48,739 nt of DNA, from the NCBI GenBank assembly GCA_946186665.1, contig CAMHOE010000015.1, positions 1-48,739 on the forward strand, given 5' to 3'. Shown here one piece after another: positions 24,026 through 33,535 of this stretch (position 1 is its first letter; each line of letters begins with the position of its first letter). The translations under genes were made by a program, and so were the position numbers. Source of the stretch: an uncultured Clostridia bacterium (lineage in GTDB: Bacteria; Bacillota; Clostridia; Oscillospirales; Acutalibacteraceae). The notes below the pieces were generated by a model. It did not search any database. It saw nothing but the letters and a program-made list of their open reading frames with translations, and had not been told where the DNA came from.

Positions 24026-25582
24026 ATGGATTATCTTGATTACGTCCAGATGACCAAAGGACAGCGCTTTGCCTACAGGATTAAATCATTCTTTACCGGA
24101 ATACCGGGAGCTATCAAGAAGTTTTTTGCAATTGTTGGTGCAATTGTCAAAAAAATCTTTCTTGGTTTGGGACATTTCTTCCAGAATTATGGAGGAAGAT
24201 TTGTAAAGGGTGATATAGGTACAAAGCTGTCATATGTTATAATGGGTGCCGGAAGTATGCTGCACGGACAGATCATGAAGGGTCTGATTTTCCTTGCAAC
24301 AGAAGTGGCATACATATACTTTATGATAACCTTCGGCTCTTATTATCTGGCAAGAATATATAATTCAAATATGATCTTGCTGACCACGACAAAAACCGCA
24401 CAGGGATACGAGCAGTGGGGTACCGGTGCTCTCGGTAAGGAAGTTGCTGTACACCATACCGGCACATTCGGTTCAGAACTTAAAAACCCTGATACATACG
24501 ATGACTCGAATAAGGTATTACTTTTCTTCGTTCTCACCTGTATCGTAACAATAGCATTTATTGCAGTATATATTGCAAACACAAAGAGTGCATACGCATC
24601 TCAGCAGCTCAAAAGAGAAGGCAAGAAGCCGCTTAACTTCTTACAGGAAATGAAAACTTTCCTTGATGAGCGCTTCCATGTAACGCTTCTTACTCTCCCT
24701 ATCGTACTTCTTATCACATTCAATATCCTGCCGATTATCTTCACGATATTCATGGCATTTACGAACTACGACGAGAAGCATCAGCCGCCTGCAAACCTGT
24801 ATCAGTGGGTAGGCGTCAAAAACTTTGCAGACGTATTCTATTCGAACCCCATGAAGTCCGAGACATTCGGAAAGATACTTATATGGACACTTATCTGGGC
24901 AGTATTCGCAACATTCACAAACTATATCTTTGGTATTATCCTTGCTCTTCTCATCAACAAGAAGGGCATCAAGGCAAAGGGCTTCTGGAGAACAATGTTC
25001 GTTGTTACAGCAGCCGTTCCTCAGTTCGTAACACTTCTGGTTATGAAGCTTATGCTTGACGACAAGGGCGCAGTAAACAGCTTGCTGACAAGTGTAGGTA
25101 TTCCTGCAGTACCGTTCCTCACAAATGCTACATGGGCGAGAATTACAGTAATCGTAGTAAATATGTGGGTTGGTATCCCTTATACCATGCTTATTACATC
25201 CGGTCTGTTGATGAACATCCCGGAGGATCTGTACGAGAGTGCTCGTATCGACGGTGCAAACGCAGTACAGCAGTTCACCAAAATCACCTTCCCGTACATT
25301 CTTTTCGTAACAACACCTTATCTTATCACTACCTTCGTTGGAAATATCAATAACTTTAACGTTATCTACTTCCTTACAGGAGGCGGACCGGCAGTTTCGG
25401 AGTATTACCGTGCAGGTAAGACCGACTTGCTTGTTACATGGCTGTATAAGTTGACAGTTGATACCAAGGACTATAACCTGGCAGCTGTTATCGGTATTAT
25501 GGTATTTATTATCTGTGCTATCGGCTCACTTATTGCCTTTAACATGTCCAAAGCATCAAAGAATGAGGAGGAATTCTCATGA
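24026..25582 (+). CDS. MalF-type sugar ABC permease
   Basis: Inner-membrane permease of 518 residues, close to the length of E. coli MalF. A basic amphipathic N-terminus (about 1-65) precedes the first helices. A polar insertion after the second helix ('NSNMILLTTTKTAQGYEQWGTG') lies outside, and the BPD_transp_1 domain runs from about 290 to 510 with the EAA loop 'IPEDLYESARIDGANAVQQFTKITFPYI'. A first ATG at 24022 gives only five codons; ATG 24026, 10 bases after AGGAG, opens the gene. It overlaps the next permease by 4 bases (ATGA). No ATPase gene is linked. Confidence 0.93.
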   Translation: MDYLDYVQMTKGQRFAYRIKSFFTGIPGAIKKFFAIVGAIVKKIFLGLGHFFQNYGGRFVKGDIGTKLSYVIMGAGSMLHGQIMKGLIFLATEVAYIYFMITFGSYYLARIYNSNMILLTTTKTAQGYEQWGTGALGKEVAVHHTGTFGSELKNPDTYDDSNKVLLFFVLTCIVTIAFIAVYIANTKSAYASQQLKREGKKPLNFLQEMKTFLDERFHVTLLTLPIVLLITFNILPIIFTIFMAFTNYDEKHQPPANLYQWVGVKNFADVFYSNPMKSETFGKILIWTLIWAVFATFTNYIFGIILALLINKKGIKAKGFWRTMFVVTAAVPQFVTLLVMKLMLDDKGAVNSLLTSVGIPAVPFLTNATWARITVIVVNMWVGIPYTMLITSGLLMNIPEDLYESARIDGANAVQQFTKITFPYILFVTTPYLITTFVGNINNFNVIYFLTGGGPAVSEYYRAGKTDLLVTWLYKLTVDTKDYNLAAVIGIMVFIICAIGSLIAFNMSKASKNEEEFS

Positions 25583-26448
25583 CGAATACAAACGATTCAA
25601 TGAAAACAGGATATGCGCAGAAAAGAAAAGCAATAAATACTATTGTTTATATCATACTTTCTGTCATGGTCGTTATCTGGATAGTCCCGATAATCTGGCT
25701 GATCCTTCAGTCGTTTAACACCGAGATGGGTGTTACGACAAAGTTCTTCCCCTCAAGCTTTACCTTTGACCACTATATTGCGTTGTTCACAGATGAACAG
25801 TATCCTTACGGAAAATGGATACTCAACACCTTCATGGTTGCAGCATTGTCATGCGTAATATCCACACTGTTCATCCTCATGGTGAGCTATGCGCTTTCAC
25901 GTCTCCGTTTTAAGGTTCGTAAGACTTTCCTGAACCTCGGTCTTATCCTTGGTATGTTCCCGGGCTTCATGTCCATGGCAGCTACATACAACATCATGGA
26001 TATATTCGGTCTCAAGCAGCAGCTTTTTGCTCTTGTTATCGTGTACTCCGCAGGTGCAGGTCTTGGTTATCAGGTAGCAAAGGGCTTCTTTGATACTATC
26101 CCCCGTTCACTTGACGAGGCAGCAAAGATTGACGGTGCGACCAGAAACCAGATCTTCTGGCAGATCATCCTGCCGCTTTCAAAGCCTATCATAGTTTATA
26201 CCGCACTTACAACATTTACAGGTCCGTGGGCGGACTACATCTTTGTAAGCTACTTCATGAAGGATAATGAGTCCAACTGGACAGTTGCTCTTGGTCTTTA
26301 TAAGATGCTTGACAAGGAAGCAATCAGCACCCACTTCACAACCTTCTGTGCAGGTGCAGTTCTGATAGCAATACCGATCACGATACTGTTTATCATCATG
26401 CAGCGTTTCTACGTTGAGGGTGTTACAGGCGGTGCCGTTAAGGGCTGA
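25579..26448 (+). CDS. MalG-type sugar ABC permease
   Basis: Second permease half, 289 residues, six predicted helices. The EAA loop is 'IPRSLDEAAKIDGATRNQIFWQIILPLSKP' (about 180-210), which docks on the ATPase. C-terminus 'FYVEGVTGGAVKG' matches MalG's conserved 'LVGGLTAGGVKG'-like ending, the tail that reaches the MalK dimer. It starts within the MalF-type gene (ATGA) and is followed by a terminator. Confidence 0.94.
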   Translation: MTNTNDSMKTGYAQKRKAINTIVYIILSVMVVIWIVPIIWLILQSFNTEMGVTTKFFPSSFTFDHYIALFTDEQYPYGKWILNTFMVAALSCVISTLFILMVSYALSRLRFKVRKTFLNLGLILGMFPGFMSMAATYNIMDIFGLKQQLFALVIVYSAGAGLGYQVAKGFFDTIPRSLDEAAKIDGATRNQIFWQIILPLSKPIIVYTALTTFTGPWADYIFVSYFMKDNESNWTVALGLYKMLDKEAISTHFTTFCAGAVLIAIPITILFIIMQRFYVEGVTGGAVKG

Positions 26449-26457
26449 TCAAAAAAC

Positions 26458-26490
26458 AAAAGCAGGGACGCGTATGCTCCCTGCTTTATT
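26458..26490 (+). terminator. Intrinsic terminator after permease genes
   Basis: AAAGCAGGGA with TCCCTGCTTT around a 9-base loop, followed by ATTATT. It lies 24 bases before the amylase start, so the amylase message depends on readthrough or processing. Confidence 0.8.
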
Positions 26491-26513
26491 ATTACATACA
26501 AGGAGATGTATAT

Positions 26514-28211
26514 ATGAAGAAAAACAAACTTCTATCCATCTTGCTGACAGCAAGCATGTTGGGTTCTGCTGCATTGTGCGGCTGTAGCAATACATCCGAA
26601 ACAAGCTCAGGAACAGAAACGGCGTCTACAGAAAGCAAGTCCGAAGCAGCTGCTGACGGTTCACTTGCTCTGCCGGAGGACGGAGGATATTTGCAGACAT
26701 ATACCATGTCAGATGATAAGTACAGAACATATTATGAGATATTCTCATATTCCTTCTGTGACTCCAACGGAGACGGCGTGGGAGACATCAACGGTATAAC
26801 ATCAAAGCTTGACTATCTTAATGACGGCGATCCGGCAACAAGAGACGATCTTGGCGTAGATGCTATCTGGCTTACACCTATAATGGAGTCTCCCTCCTAT
26901 CACAAATACAATGTCACTGACTACTACACGGTAGACGATGTATTTGGTACAAACGATGACTTTAAAAATCTTCTGGATGAGTCACATAAGCGCGGTATAA
27001 ATGTAATAATCGACCTTGTGCTCAATCATACCTCACGTACCTGTGAATGGTACCAGAAAGCAATTGAGGAACTGAAAGAAGGCAAGACAGACGGCTATGC
27101 TCAGTATTACCATTTTGAACAGGATCACACTGGTTCGGGCTGGGCGAAGTCATCAGTAGATAACTGGTATTATGAGTGTCAGTTTGACAGTGATATGCCG
27201 GATCTTAATCTTCAGAATGAAGAAGTCCGCAAGGAAGTTGAAAAGATAGTAGATTTCTGGATCGATATGGGCGTTGACGGTTTCAGACTGGACGCTGTAC
27301 TCTGGTTTGAGAGTGAAACAGGAAATGAATATTCAATAGAGGACCTGAAATGGCTCTATGACTATGCTAAGACCAAAAAAGAGGATATCTATATGGTCGG
27401 TGAGTGCTGGTCAGACAGTGTTACTATACAGGAATTCTATAAATCAGGACTTGACAGTCTGTTCAACTTCCAGGCTCAGGGCGCGACAGGTAATGTAAAC
27501 AGTGCTGTCAGCAGAAAGAATGCTTTGTCATATGTTCAGTATCTTGAAAAGTGGCAGGGTCAGATAAGGGAAAACAATGAAAATGCCATTGATGCAATAT
27601 TTATTTGCAACCATGACCAGGCAAGAAGCGCAGGATATATTGCAACAGATACAAGAAAGCGTCTTAATGCTGCGCTCTACATTCTTACACCGTCTAATCC
27701 TTTCATCTACTACGGCGAAGAAATAGAGATGAAAGGTTCTCTCAACGACCCTGACAAGCGTAAGGGTATGTACTGGTCAGCTACAGACACAACAGGATAT
27801 GTAGAGAATATACCTGGTGCTACAAACAAGGACGTTCCTGATCAGTCTGTAGAGGAAGCTCAGAAGGACGATGACTCTCTGCTTAATTTCTATAAGAGAG
27901 TTATTGCTCTGAGAAATCAGAATCCGGAAATAGCAAGAGGTACAATAAAAGCTGTGGAGCTTGAAGATGATTCAACCGCAGGATTTGTTTCCACATATAA
28001 TGATTCAAGTGTACTGGTACTGTACAATCTGGATGATAAGTCCCAGACTGTAGACATACCTGAGGATACCTTCAAGATCAGCGAGGTCAGAGGATATCTG
28101 CTTGCTCACTGCACTGCTGATGACGAGCCGGGTGTTGAATATGACGATACAATATCTGTAAAGGCACAGAAAGTGACTATGCCTGCACACAGCGTTATTG
28201 TTCTGAAATAA
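26514..28211 (+). CDS. GH13 alpha-amylase-type lipoprotein
   Basis: Surface-anchored glycoside hydrolase, 565 residues. Signal peptide ends in ALCGC (lipid-modified Cys about 24), then a Ser/Thr/Glu linker to about 52. The GH13 barrel carries the four family regions: DLVLNHTS (about 167), GFRLDAV with nucleophile D260, GECW with acid/base E297, and CNHDQ with D368. 'DSNGDGVGDINGITSKLDYL' is a GH13 substrate-entry region with calcium-type ligands. A small C-terminal beta-domain ends the protein. It should release maltooligosaccharides for the importer. AAGGAGATG-type site precedes the start. Exact specificity (alpha-amylase or neopullulanase-like) is open. Confidence 0.93.
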   Translation: MKKNKLLSILLTASMLGSAALCGCSNTSETSSGTETASTESKSEAAADGSLALPEDGGYLQTYTMSDDKYRTYYEIFSYSFCDSNGDGVGDINGITSKLDYLNDGDPATRDDLGVDAIWLTPIMESPSYHKYNVTDYYTVDDVFGTNDDFKNLLDESHKRGINVIIDLVLNHTSRTCEWYQKAIEELKEGKTDGYAQYYHFEQDHTGSGWAKSSVDNWYYECQFDSDMPDLNLQNEEVRKEVEKIVDFWIDMGVDGFRLDAVLWFESETGNEYSIEDLKWLYDYAKTKKEDIYMVGECWSDSVTIQEFYKSGLDSLFNFQAQGATGNVNSAVSRKNALSYVQYLEKWQGQIRENNENAIDAIFICNHDQARSAGYIATDTRKRLNAALYILTPSNPFIYYGEEIEMKGSLNDPDKRKGMYWSATDTTGYVENIPGATNKDVPDQSVEEAQKDDDSLLNFYKRVIALRNQNPEIARGTIKAVELEDDSTAGFVSTYNDSSVLVLYNLDDKSQTVDIPEDTFKISEVRGYLLAHCTADDEPGVEYDDTISVKAQKVTMPAHSVIVLK

Positions 28212-28241
28212 CGTAAATATTGATATATCAGAATTACAATA

Positions 28242-28282
28242 GCAGACGCATTGTTCATCGAAGGATAATGCGTCTGTTATTT
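28242..28282 (+). terminator. Intrinsic terminator after amylase
   Basis: GCAGACGCATT with AATGCGTCTGT around a 14-base loop, followed by TATTTTAT. Confidence 0.85.
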
Positions 28283-28306
28283 TATCTTATATGAGTCTTT
28301 ATTTGT

Positions 28307-28335
28307 TTGAATGTTGATGCGTAGTGTGGTATAAT
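28307..28335 (+). promoter_or_regulatory. Extended -10 promoter of lepA operon
   Basis: TTGAAT (28307-28312), 17 bases, TATAAT (28330-28335) preceded by TGG (extended -10). The resulting leader of about 160 bases contains a short copy of the hairpin repeat. Confidence 0.75.
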
Positions 28336-28394
28336 TAGAAGCATATAAGTCGTTATGATAAATAAGGGGTAGAGCTTTCTGTGATAGAAAATAC

Positions 28395-28455
28395 ACAGCG
28401 GTTTCAGGAAAGGGTTTTTCCCATGCAGTTGCCCCTGCAAAATTTATTTCCCTGC
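28395..28455 (+). repeat. Hairpin repeat family, short copy B
   Basis: Matches the flanks of long copy A (CAGCGGTTT.AGGAAAGGG and CCCATGCAG.TGCCCC) but lacks the central arm of about 28 bases. Lies in the lepA leader. Confidence 0.75.
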
Positions 28456-28502
28456 GACCAACAGAATTATTATACTGACAAGAAAATAGGAGTGGATAGA
28501 GA

Positions 28503-30311
28503 ATGTCTGCGGATAAGAGTAAAATAAGAAATTTTAGTATAATTGCGCATATTGACCACGGTAAGTCAACACTTGCGGATAGGATATTGGAGCAGACAAA
28601 GTCTGTTGCCATAAGGGATATGGAAGACCAATTACTTGACAATATGGATCTGGAGCGTGAGAGAGGCATTACAATAAAGGCTCATGCGGTGACATTGGTA
28701 TATAATGCGGATGACGGAGAGGAATATATTTTTAATCTGATTGATACGCCCGGTCATGTGGATTTTAACTATGAAGTATCAAGGTCGCTTGCCGCCTGCG
28801 AGGGTGCCGTGCTTGTTGTGGATGCTTCTCAGGGAATAGAAGCTCAGACACTGGCAAATACCTACCTTGCACTTGACGCCGGACTTGAAATTGTACCGGT
28901 TATCAATAAAATCGATTTACCCAGTGCTGACCCTGACAGGGTGAAAAATGAAATAGAAGATGTTATCGGACTGCCGGCAGAGGATGCACCCTGTATCTCT
29001 GCAAAGGTGGGTATCAATATACATGACGTTATGGAACAGATAGTCAGGCTTGTGCCGCCTCCTCAGGGAGACGACAGCAAACCGCTTCAGGCACTTATAT
29101 TCGACTCATACTATGACAGCTATAAGGGTGTGATCATATATGTTCGAGTAAAAGAGGGCGAGGTGCATATCGGCGATACCATAAAGCTTATGGCTACCGG
29201 TAAGGAGTTCAATGTGGTAGAGTGCGGTTTTATGCGTGCAACAAACCTTGAACCGGCACAGGCTTTGTATGCCGGAGAGGTTGGTTATATTGCGGCGTCC
29301 ATAAAAACAGTGAGTGATGCCCGTGTAGGTGATACAGTGACGCTGAGGGACAGACCTGCGCCTGAGCCGCTTCCGGGATATCGTGCAGTTCAGCCTATGG
29401 TATTCTGCGGAATTTATCCTGCCGATGGCGCAAAGTATCCTGATCTTCGTGAGGCTCTTGAAAAGCTTGAGCTGAACGATGCCGCACTATCATTTGAGCC
29501 GGAGACTTCGGTAGCTCTGGGCTTTGGTTTCAGATGCGGATTTTTAGGGCTTTTGCACATGGAAATAATACAGGAGCGTCTGGAACGTGAGTATAATCTT
29601 GACCTGATAACAACAGCGCCAAGTGTTATTTTTAGAATCACTAAGACGGACGGGACAGTTGAGATGATAGATAACCCCACAAACTATCCAGACCCCGGTC
29701 TTATAGCGAAGTCGGAAGAACCGGTTACAGAGGCGCATATATATGCACCGTCTGAATATGTAGGAAACATAATGGAGCTTTGTCAGGACAGACGAGGTGT
29801 ATTCAAGGACATGACATACATCGACTCTGACAGGGTTGATATACACTACATTCTCCCCCTTGCGGAAATAGTATATGATTTCTTCGATACGCTGAAATCC
29901 CGTACAAAAGGATATGCTTCCTTTGATTATGAGGTTTCGGGCTACGAAGAAAGCAAGCTTGTGAAGCTTGATATTATGCTCAACGGAGACGTAGTCGATG
30001 CGCTGTCATTTATTATCCATGCTGATAAGGCATACAGCAGAGCCAGAAAGATGGCGGAGAAGCTTAAGGAGAAAATACCGCGTCAGTTGTTTGAAGTGCC
30101 TATACAGGCGTGCATAGGCGGCAAGATCATAGCAAGAGAAACAGTAAAGGCAATGCGCAAGGATGTACTTGCAAAGTGCTATGGCGGTGATATTACAAGA
30201 AAGAAAAAGCTTCTGGAAAAGCAGAAGGAAGGCAAAAAGCGTATGCGCCAGCTGGGTACGGTAGAGGTTCCGCAGGAAGCATTCATGGCTGTACTGAAGC
30301 TTGATACTTGA
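28503..30311 (+). CDS. lepA: Elongation factor 4 (LepA)
   Basis: Ribosome-associated GTPase that can back-translocate stalled ribosomes, 602 residues, the normal length. G1 AHIDHGKST (about 17-24), G2 '[10 protein letters not shown]', G3 DTPGHVDF, G4 NKIDLP. Domain II, EF-G-like domains III and V, and the LepA-specific C-terminal domain follow ('[38 protein letters not shown]' is its conserved basic region). It is the first gene of an operon with the DUF3783 gene, GIY-YIG nuclease and recQ. Confidence 0.97.
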   Translation: MSADKSKIRNFSIIAHIDHGKSTLADRILEQTKSVAIRDMEDQLLDNMDLERERGITIKAHAVTLVYNADDGEEYIFNLIDTPGHVDFNYEVSRSLAACEGAVLVVDASQGIEAQTLANTYLALDAGLEIVPVINKIDLPSADPDRVKNEIEDVIGLPAEDAPCISAKVGINIHDVMEQIVRLVPPPQGDDSKPLQALIFDSYYDSYKGVIIYVRVKEGEVHIGDTIKLMATGKEFNVVECGFMRATNLEPAQALYAGEVGYIAASIKTVSDARVGDTVTLRDRPAPEPLPGYRAVQPMVFCGIYPADGAKYPDLREALEKLELNDAALSFEPETSVALGFGFRCGFLGLLHMEIIQERLEREYNLDLITTAPSVIFRITKTDGTVEMIDNPTNYPDPGLIAKSEEPVTEAHIYAPSEYVGNIMELCQDRRGVFKDMTYIDSDRVDIHYILPLAEIVYDFFDTLKSRTKGYASFDYEVSGYEESKLVKLDIMLNGDVVDALSFIIHADKAYSRARKMAEKLKEKIPRQLFEVPIQACIGGKIIARETVKAMRKDVLAKCYGGDITRKKKLLEKQKEGKKRMRQLGTVEVPQEAFMAVLKLDT

Positions 30312-30337
30312 ATATCCGCATTGAAAAGGAGCCGGAA

Positions 30338-30706
30338 ATGAAAAAGATAGTTTTGTTATATAATTTCAGTGAAGAGCGTTTATCAAAGGTAAAGAGAGCG
30401 ATCCTTCCGCTGAAAGCCGTACCAAAGGTGGTAGGACCTGATGAGTACGGACAGAAGTTAGGATACCTGATAGGCGAGGAAGGATATTTGCAGGAGGAAA
30501 ATCCTCAGAGTGTAGCTTTTAAAGATGAGATGCTTGTAATGAGCGGCTTTACGGGCAGTGATATTGATATGCTCATATTCAGCCTGAAAAAGCATGGAGC
30601 AGGCAGGGTGGCATTGAAAGCGGTCGTTACAGAAACAAATATAGGCTGGACAAGCTCACAGCTCCACAGTGCTATAGAAGCCGAGCATCAGGCAATGAAG
30701 CGGTAA
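30338..30706 (+). CDS. DUF3783 domain protein
   Basis: Small soluble protein, 122 residues, matching the clostridial DUF3783 family in its second half: 'EMLVMSGFTGSDIDMLIFSLKK', then 'VALKAVVTETNIGWTSSQLHSAIEAEHQAM'. Function unknown. I start at ATG 30338, six bases after AAGGAG; a TTG frame from 30308 has no site. It follows lepA by 26 bases and is surely co-transcribed with it. Confidence 0.85.
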   Translation: MKKIVLLYNFSEERLSKVKRAILPLKAVPKVVGPDEYGQKLGYLIGEEGYLQEENPQSVAFKDEMLVMSGFTGSDIDMLIFSLKKHGAGRVALKAVVTETNIGWTSSQLHSAIEAEHQAMKR

Positions 30707-30710
30707 TTGA

Positions 30711-30800
30711 TTTTGTTGGGGCAGTTACATGGGGAAAACCCTTTTCCGGCGGAAAAAGGGTTATTCCCCATACCCCTTTCCTAAAACCGCTGAATATTCT
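30711..30800 (-). repeat. Hairpin repeat family, long copy C (inverted)
   Basis: Reverse complement nearly identical to copy A over about 85 bases, including the stem ATGGGGAAAACCC..GGGTTATTCCCCAT. It lies between the DUF3783 gene and the GIY-YIG gene and could act as a hairpin in the operon message. Confidence 0.85.
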
Positions 30801-30816
30801 GTTGTTGGTGATAGTA

Positions 30817-31128
30817 ATGTATTTTACATATATGTTAAGATGTGGTGACGGTTCCATATATACCGGTATCACTACAGATATGGAAAGACGTCTCATGGAG
30901 CATAAGAGCGGAAAGTCAAAGGCGGCAAAGTATACTCGTGTACATGATGTCTGCAAAGTTGCCGCACTATGGAAAAGCAGCGACCGTTCACGGGCTTCAA
31001 AGCTTGAATACAGGATAAAGAGTCTGTCAAAGCGGCAGAAAGAAAAGCTTGTTTGTGACGGAGACCTCAGTGTTATAAAAGATAAGATAAACGTAGAGGA
31101 TTATGAAAGAATATCATTCGGAGAGTGA
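30817..31128 (+). CDS. GIY-YIG nuclease-like protein (UPF0213/YhbQ type)
   Basis: Single-domain GIY-YIG protein, 103 residues. 'YFTYMLRCGDGSIYTGITTDMERRLMEHKSGKSKAAKYTR' holds the Y-x-Y and Y-T-G versions of the GIY and YIG motifs, the conserved Arg (R of ERR), the His and the Lys/Glu area to the catalytic Glu near 'KLEYRIKSLSKRQKEKL'. Such proteins are structure-specific DNA nucleases of uncertain role. ATG 30817 has GGTGAT upstream. It lies between the long hairpin repeat and recQ. Confidence 0.9.
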   Translation: MYFTYMLRCGDGSIYTGITTDMERRLMEHKSGKSKAAKYTRVHDVCKVAALWKSSDRSRASKLEYRIKSLSKRQKEKLVCDGDLSVIKDKINVEDYERISFGE

Positions 31129-31134
31129 GAAGTT

Positions 31135-32655
31135 TTGGCAGGCGATATATATAATATCCTGAAAAAATACTATGGCTATTCAGGCTTCCGTAAGGGACAG
31201 GAGGATATAATAAATGCCATTCTGACGGGAAGAGATACAGTTGCAATAATGCCCACAGGTGCAGGAAAATCTATTTGCTATCAGATACCTGCCCTTGCAA
31301 TGGACGGGATAACACTTGTCATTTCGCCGCTTATCTCACTAATGCAGGATCAGGTTCGTGCCCTTATCGCTATGGGAGTCCGCGCGGCTTTTCTGAACAG
31401 CTCACTGACTCCGAGACAGATGGAGCTTGCGACAGAAAATGCTAAAAAAGGAATTTACAAAATAATCTATGTTGCCCCTGAAAGACTTGAAACTCAGAGC
31501 TTCAGGGACTTTGCGCAGAACAGCAATATTTCAATTATAGCTGTAGATGAGTCGCATTGTATATCTCAGTGGGGACATGATTTCCGCCCAAGCTATACTC
31601 AGATATCCGGCTTTATTTCATCTCTTCCCCGCCGTCCTGTTGTTGCAGCATTTACAGCCACAGCTACCGAAAAGGTCCGCAGGGACATTGTGAGTAATCT
31701 CGGTCTGCGGTCACCCTTTGTTTTAACAAGGGGATTTGACAGAGAGAATTTGTACTTTGGTGCATATAAGCCTATGGATAAGCTCAGCTATACACTTGAC
31801 TATGTAGAACAAAACAAGGAAAAGTCCGGTATTATTTACTGCGGAACGAGAAAGACCGTTGACGAGCTGACAAATTCTCTGAATGAACATGGTTATTCAG
31901 CCCTGCCCTATCATGCAGGTATGAGTGACTTTGACAGAACAAATAACCAGAATGAATTTATATATGACCGGGTGCCTATAATGGTAGCGACAACGGCGTT
32001 CGGCATGGGAATAGACAAGCCGAATGTAAGATATGTACTGCACTATAATATGCCGCAGAATATGGAGGAGTATTATCAGCAGGCAGGACGTGCGGGCCGT
32101 GACGGAGAACCTGCCGAGTGTATATTGCTGTACAGCGGTAGAGACGTAAAGCTGAATGAGTACCTGATAAAAAAGGGCGGAGACAATGATAGCCTATCAG
32201 AAGAGGAACGCGATATACTCATTGAAGAAGGTCTCGAGAAGTTGAAGCTGATGACGTTTTATTCAACCTCGTCCACAGTATGCCTGAGAAAAAGGATGCT
32301 GTCCTATTTCGGAGAGACATTTTCTCCTCCGTGTGATAATTGCAGTGTGTGCAAGGGCGACTCCGGAAGAATACGCATTGACAAACGTGTACATTCCGAC
32401 AGCGGCAAGGAACTGCTTATTGATGAAGCACTTTTTGAAAGACTCCGTGTTTATAGAAAAAATGTTGCAGACCGTTCTTCCGTACCGGTATTTGTGGTGC
32501 TGAATGACACTACACTCAAACAGCTTGCGGCAATAAAACCGAGAAGTATAAAAGATCTAAGAAATATAAGCGGATTTGGTGAAGCGAAGATCGGCAAATA
32601 TGGTCAGGGCTTTTTAGATGTAATAATACATTATGAGGATGAAGCGGATTTTTAA
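31135..32655 (+). CDS. recQ: RecQ-family DNA helicase, short form
   Basis: ATP-dependent 3'-5' DNA helicase, 506 residues. Walker A 'MPTGAGKSICYQIP' (about 39-52), DESH box 'AVDESHCISQWGHDFRPSY', helicase C motifs 'MGIDKPNVRYVLHYNMPQNMEEYYQQAGRAGRDG'. A cysteine cluster 'SPPCDNCSVCKGD' is the RecQ zinc module, then a C-terminal HRDC domain ('VPVFVVLNDTTLKQLAAIKP') follows almost directly. The winged-helix RQC domain of E. coli-type RecQ (about 600 residues) seems missing. Start is TTG 31135, six bases after the upstream stop, with GGAGAG 9 bases upstream. Confidence 0.92.
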   Translation: MAGDIYNILKKYYGYSGFRKGQEDIINAILTGRDTVAIMPTGAGKSICYQIPALAMDGITLVISPLISLMQDQVRALIAMGVRAAFLNSSLTPRQMELATENAKKGIYKIIYVAPERLETQSFRDFAQNSNISIIAVDESHCISQWGHDFRPSYTQISGFISSLPRRPVVAAFTATATEKVRRDIVSNLGLRSPFVLTRGFDRENLYFGAYKPMDKLSYTLDYVEQNKEKSGIIYCGTRKTVDELTNSLNEHGYSALPYHAGMSDFDRTNNQNEFIYDRVPIMVATTAFGMGIDKPNVRYVLHYNMPQNMEEYYQQAGRAGRDGEPAECILLYSGRDVKLNEYLIKKGGDNDSLSEEERDILIEEGLEKLKLMTFYSTSSTVCLRKRMLSYFGETFSPPCDNCSVCKGDSGRIRIDKRVHSDSGKELLIDEALFERLRVYRKNVADRSSVPVFVVLNDTTLKQLAAIKPRSIKDLRNISGFGEAKIGKYGQGFLDVIIHYEDEADF

Positions 32656-32662
32656 GTTGATT

Positions 32663-32815
32663 ATACAAATGGTAAAATTATACTATTAGTAAAATGATTA
32701 TGCTCTGAAAAATATATCCGATTTGTATATTATTAATAAAATATACAAATAGTAGAAATACTATAATAGAATTACTGAATGTATAATCTTAAACAAATAT
32801 ACGATTTGTATAATT
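32663..32815 (+). repeat. ATAC-N5-GTAT repeat cluster 1
   Basis: The whole gap between recQ and the AlkD-like gene is AT-rich repeat. Clear 17-base units at 32663-32679, 32680-32696, 32743-32759 and 32799-32815 (ATACAAATGGTAAAATT, ATACTATTAGTAAAATG and relatives); an inverted unit lies near 32714-32730. Confidence 0.75.
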
Positions 32816-32824
32816 ATTGCAATA

Positions 32825-33535
32825 ATGGATGTGTTAAGAATGAATAAAGAGATAAGAGAAAAGCTTGAATCCATGAGTGAGAAAAAATATTCAGAATTTT
32901 CAAGCAAGATCATTCCCGGTGCAAGGAATATTCTTGGGATAAGAACGCCCATTTTACGTGCCTATGCAAAGGAACTGTCAAAGCAATATGGCGAAGATGC
33001 GCTTGACAACAGTGACGATCATTATTATGAGGAGATACTTTTGCGGGGGATGATAATAGGCTATATAAAGCCGGAGATAGAAAAGCATTTAAAGTATATA
33101 AGCGATTATGTTCCCATGATAGATAACTGGGCGGTGTGTGATACATTTTGCAGTACATTGAAAATAGGCAAAAAGGATCATGCGCGTGTATTTGAGTTTT
33201 TACAGCCATACATTCATTCACAAAAGGAATTTGAACAGAGATTTGCAGCGGTTATGCTTCTGGACCATTTTATAAACGAAGAATACATAGACAGAACTCT
33301 TGAGCAGCTAAAAGTAATTAATACAGATAAATACTATTCTTCAATGGCTGTTGCATGGGCATTGGCAGAAGCCTATATAAAATACCCCGATAAAGCGGAG
33401 CCGTATATAAGAGGTAAGGTATTTGAAGCCCAGACTCATGACCGTGCTATAAGCAAGCTTTGCGATTCATATAGAGTAACAAAAGAGGACAAGGAAAGAC
33501 TAAAAGCCTTGAAAATCAATATACAAAAAGTATAA
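32825..33535 (+). CDS. AlkD-like DNA alkylation repair protein
   Basis: HEAT-repeat DNA glycosylase family protein (AlkD), 236 residues, of normal length. 'GARNILGIRTPILRAYAKELSK' is the opening signature (G-V-R-x-P-x-L-R), 'DNWAVCDTFC' holds the conserved Trp/Asp of the alkyl-base site, and 'HDRAISKLCDSYRVT' the C-terminal one. It removes positively charged alkyl bases such as 3-methyladenine or N7-methylguanine. No ribosome site precedes ATG 32825; ATG 32840 (five codons in) with a weak GGA is an alternative start. Its last codons and stop lie inside an AT-rich repeat unit. Confidence 0.9.
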   Translation: MDVLRMNKEIREKLESMSEKKYSEFSSKIIPGARNILGIRTPILRAYAKELSKQYGEDALDNSDDHYYEEILLRGMIIGYIKPEIEKHLKYISDYVPMIDNWAVCDTFCSTLKIGKKDHARVFEFLQPYIHSQKEFEQRFAAVMLLDHFINEEYIDRTLEQLKVINTDKYYSSMAVAWALAEAYIKYPDKAEPYIRGKVFEAQTHDRAISKLCDSYRVTKEDKERLKALKINIQKV

